Positions 62,288-64,000 of a DNA stretch of 64,000 nt are shown one piece after another. The notes under the pieces are model-generated. The model ran no database searches. It had not been told where the DNA came from and saw only the letters and a list, made by a program, of their open reading frames with translations. How positions within the stretch are numbered: position 1 is the stretch's first letter; each line of letters starts with the position of its first letter. The translations under genes and the position numbers were made by a program. Location of the stretch: NCBI GenBank assembly GCA_027604705.1, contig JADHYV010000055.1:62001-126000 (forward strand), read 5' to 3'. Origin of the DNA: Allomyces arbusculus. Lineage: Eukaryota; Blastocladiomycota; Blastocladiomycetes; Blastocladiales; Blastocladiaceae.

Positions 62288-62493
62288 GGTCGTCGTCGTC
62301 TTCGTCGCCGTCCGCGCCGCCGTGCTGCGCGTGCGGTGTGCCAGTGACTCCCTCGCACCGGCTCTCCTCGGGCTACCAGCGGCCTGCTCGCTCTGCTCTG
62401 CTCGCCCTCTTGGCCCTGCGCGCCGCGACCAGCTGCAACCGGCCGCTGCAAACAAACGCCACGCACGACCACGACGTCCCCTCGACCCCCGGC

Positions 62494-63065
62494 ATGATGC
62501 CTGCCTGCTATCAAGTGCGCCTGCGCGCACTCGCCTACGATGCAGCAGGCAGAGCTTCGTTCACGGCCACGATCCCGCTCGCTGCCAGCCACGTCGCCTC
62601 CGTGGACCTCTTCCGTCGCCAGGCACGTCGCAAGTCGCTGCGTGTTGCAGCACTTGGCCGACTGGGAGCCGCTTGGCCACTTGAGCTGACGAATAGCCGT
62701 GTCACGGACGTGTGCCCAACCGCTCCAGATTGCTGTTGCCATCTGCCCGCAGTGTGTTGCCACCATCGACGCGGTCGACCTCGGCTACCTCGACGAGTCG
62801 GGCGTCTTCTTTTCCATCAACTCGGACTCGGCGCTCCGTCTCGCCATTGCCGTGTTTGCCGACGAACGCGCCCATGAACCCTCAGACGAGTCGCCGCTTG
62901 TGCTCGACCTGCTCGTGCGGCCTGTGCCTGGCCACTGCCACGTCGATCACCCATCACTCGCAGCTGGCCTACCACCACGCCCAACTGCACGCACAGGCCG
63001 ACCTACCTCTCCTGGGCCCGTGCAGCGTACTGCTATCCCAAAACGGGACAGCACTGGTCGCCTGA
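62494..63065 (+). CDS. small hypothetical protein, possibly PB1-like
   Basis: From ATG 62494 a frame reads MMPACYQVRLRALAYDAAGR and continues to about 62.66-62.70 kb. A second exon from 62729 (after CTCCAG) reads IAVAICPQCVATIDAVDLGY then LDESGVFFSINSDSALRLAI. A third after a 44-bp intron (GTGCCT...CTCGCAG, ending about 62982) reads LAYHHAQLHAQADLPLL and stops at 63065. The middle exon has the look of the second half of a PB1 domain (V-L-YLDE-G-...SD-AL--AI). The exon 1 donor is uncertain because the nearest GT would leave an intron of only about 28 bp; a donor near 62656 also keeps frame. The start is about 200 bp from the divergent RAD5 start. Confidence 0.4.
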
Positions 63066-63410
63066 TGCACAGCCAAAGTCTGTTCAATTGTGAGCCTGTG
63101 ACGCCCAACACGGCTCATGATCTGTTGAGCAAGTGGAACAGTGAAGAGCGTTGTCATAAGTCAGCCAGTTTGAGGTGAAATTACAATTTGATTGCTCCAC
63201 AATGTGACAACACCAAATCACCACAGCATGTCCAAATCTCTTGACAATTATGGGTGGAGAAAGTGCAAATCCTTCATCATGTTTCGCTCTCAGCCAGATT
63301 GAGCGTCAAAATGCGTTTTGAAATGCAAAGGATGAGTTGTTGGTGTGAATCGCCAAGTCCAACCATGCCCTAACTGAACGTCTCCCACAATGTTTTGTGG
63401 TTGAGCAGGA
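63066..63410. other. transition to AT-richer sequence, nothing recognised
   Basis: GC drops sharply after about 63.18 kb. No gene or internal repeat is seen before the tandem repeat begins. Confidence 0.45.
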
Positions 63411-64000
63411 GGATGATGTGAAGCAGAGCTACCCGTCTAGCTCTATTTGCATTCTTGTGGTTGTTGTGGACTCCCACTTGTCATCCATATACATAGACGC
63501 CCAACTGTACCTCTGGGTACAAAAGGCTTGTTCCACACATGACACCATATCACTTTGGTAGCATCTGTCTATGACAATTCCTCACACATGGCTGCTCAGC
63601 CCACACCTCAAGCTATCATGCTCTACTGCCATTTCACACTCTTCTTCATCAACAACAGCTCTCATGCCCTTATTGTGCCCTTGCACTCTCTTCATCACCT
63701 GCGACAATGATGTGAAGGAGAGTTACCCATTGATGTGTTGCAGAAGCTACCCTTGTTGTTCCGTTTGCATCCTTGTTGTTATTGTTGATTCCCACTTGTC
63801 ACACATATATAACCATCCGACTGTACCTCTGGGTACAACAGGCTCGTTCCACACTCAACACCATATCATTTTGGTAGTGTCTGTCCAAAACAATTCCTCA
63901 CACACAGCCGCTCTGTCTGCACTTCAAGCTATCACGCTTTTCCGCCATTGTGTGTGCTTCCACATCAACAACAGCTCCCACGCCTTCCCTGCATCTTTGC
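63411..64000. repeat. two tandem copies of an AT-rich repeat of about 300 bp
   Basis: Unit 1 (about 63411-63703) and unit 2 (about 63704 to the window end) align along their length at an offset of 294-318 bp. Shared words include ATGATGTGAAG, TCCCACTTGTCA, CTGTACCTCTGGGTACAA, CAATTCCTCACACA and CATCAACAACAGCTC. Unit 2 has an extra 24 bp or so near its start. Each unit has a TATA-like ATATA about 25-35 bp before CTGTACCTCTGGGTAC, which would fit an LTR-type or other promoter-bearing repeat. Without further copies the family cannot be named. Unit 2 may continue beyond the window. Confidence 0.7.

Noticed and set aside
1-64000. CRISPR arrays, bacterial operons or phage-type systems
   Set aside because: Genes carry spliceosomal introns and eukaryotic domains. 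No regularly spaced short repeats and no ribosome-binding-site pattern are seen.

Overview
The window looks like a GC-rich nuclear contig from a fungus. The conserved genes have short spliceosomal introns (about 40-130 bp) and fungal/opisthokont families: CHMP7, IK/RED, TBC1D20, UBC9, INSIG, cytosolic-type ArgRS, TRAPPC4, DHX33 and RAD5. The GC bias, the DUF4246 proteins and the large lineage-specific families suggest an early-diverging zoosporic fungus (chytrid or blastocladiomycete, Allomyces-like). That placement is inference, because no rRNA or mitochondrial marker is present.

The left part (1-30 kb) is accessory. It holds the 3' end of a coiled-coil gene and six degraded loci of one F-box-like/leucine-rich-repeat family. 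It also has an intact ORF that fuses the F-box-like head to the C-terminal third of a DUF4246 oxygenase-like protein, and a complete DUF4246 gene. A tandem array of three secreted/membrane-anchored kelch proteins (two intact, one decayed) lies here, with an ABCC transporter fragment and an orphan membrane protein. Two housekeeping genes sit inside this zone: CHMP7 (ESCRT-III) and a UBXN11-like SEP/UBX gene.

The right part (30-63 kb) is mostly conserved single-copy genes at high density. In order they are: a Ser/Pro/Arg-rich hypothetical, RED (spliceosome), TBC1D20 (Rab GAP), UBC9 (SUMO E2, with a 12-nt microexon), a membrane-tethered S9 serine peptidase, and two paralogous orphan 7-TM proteins. 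These are followed by INSIG (sterol regulation), arginyl-tRNA synthetase with two in-frame starts, TRAPPC4, DHX33, a hypothetical with an internal repeat, RAD5 (SNF2 + RING) and a short divergent gene. Between the two 7-TM genes (about 43-47 kb) is an AT-richer, gene-poor block that ends at a 10-N assembly gap in a poly-G tract. The last 0.6 kb carries two tandem copies of an AT-rich repeat.

Exon structures were solved by hand from reading-frame continuity, GT-AG sites and remembered family sequence. Where the frames could not be joined, this is stated. No tRNA, rRNA or CRISPR was found.
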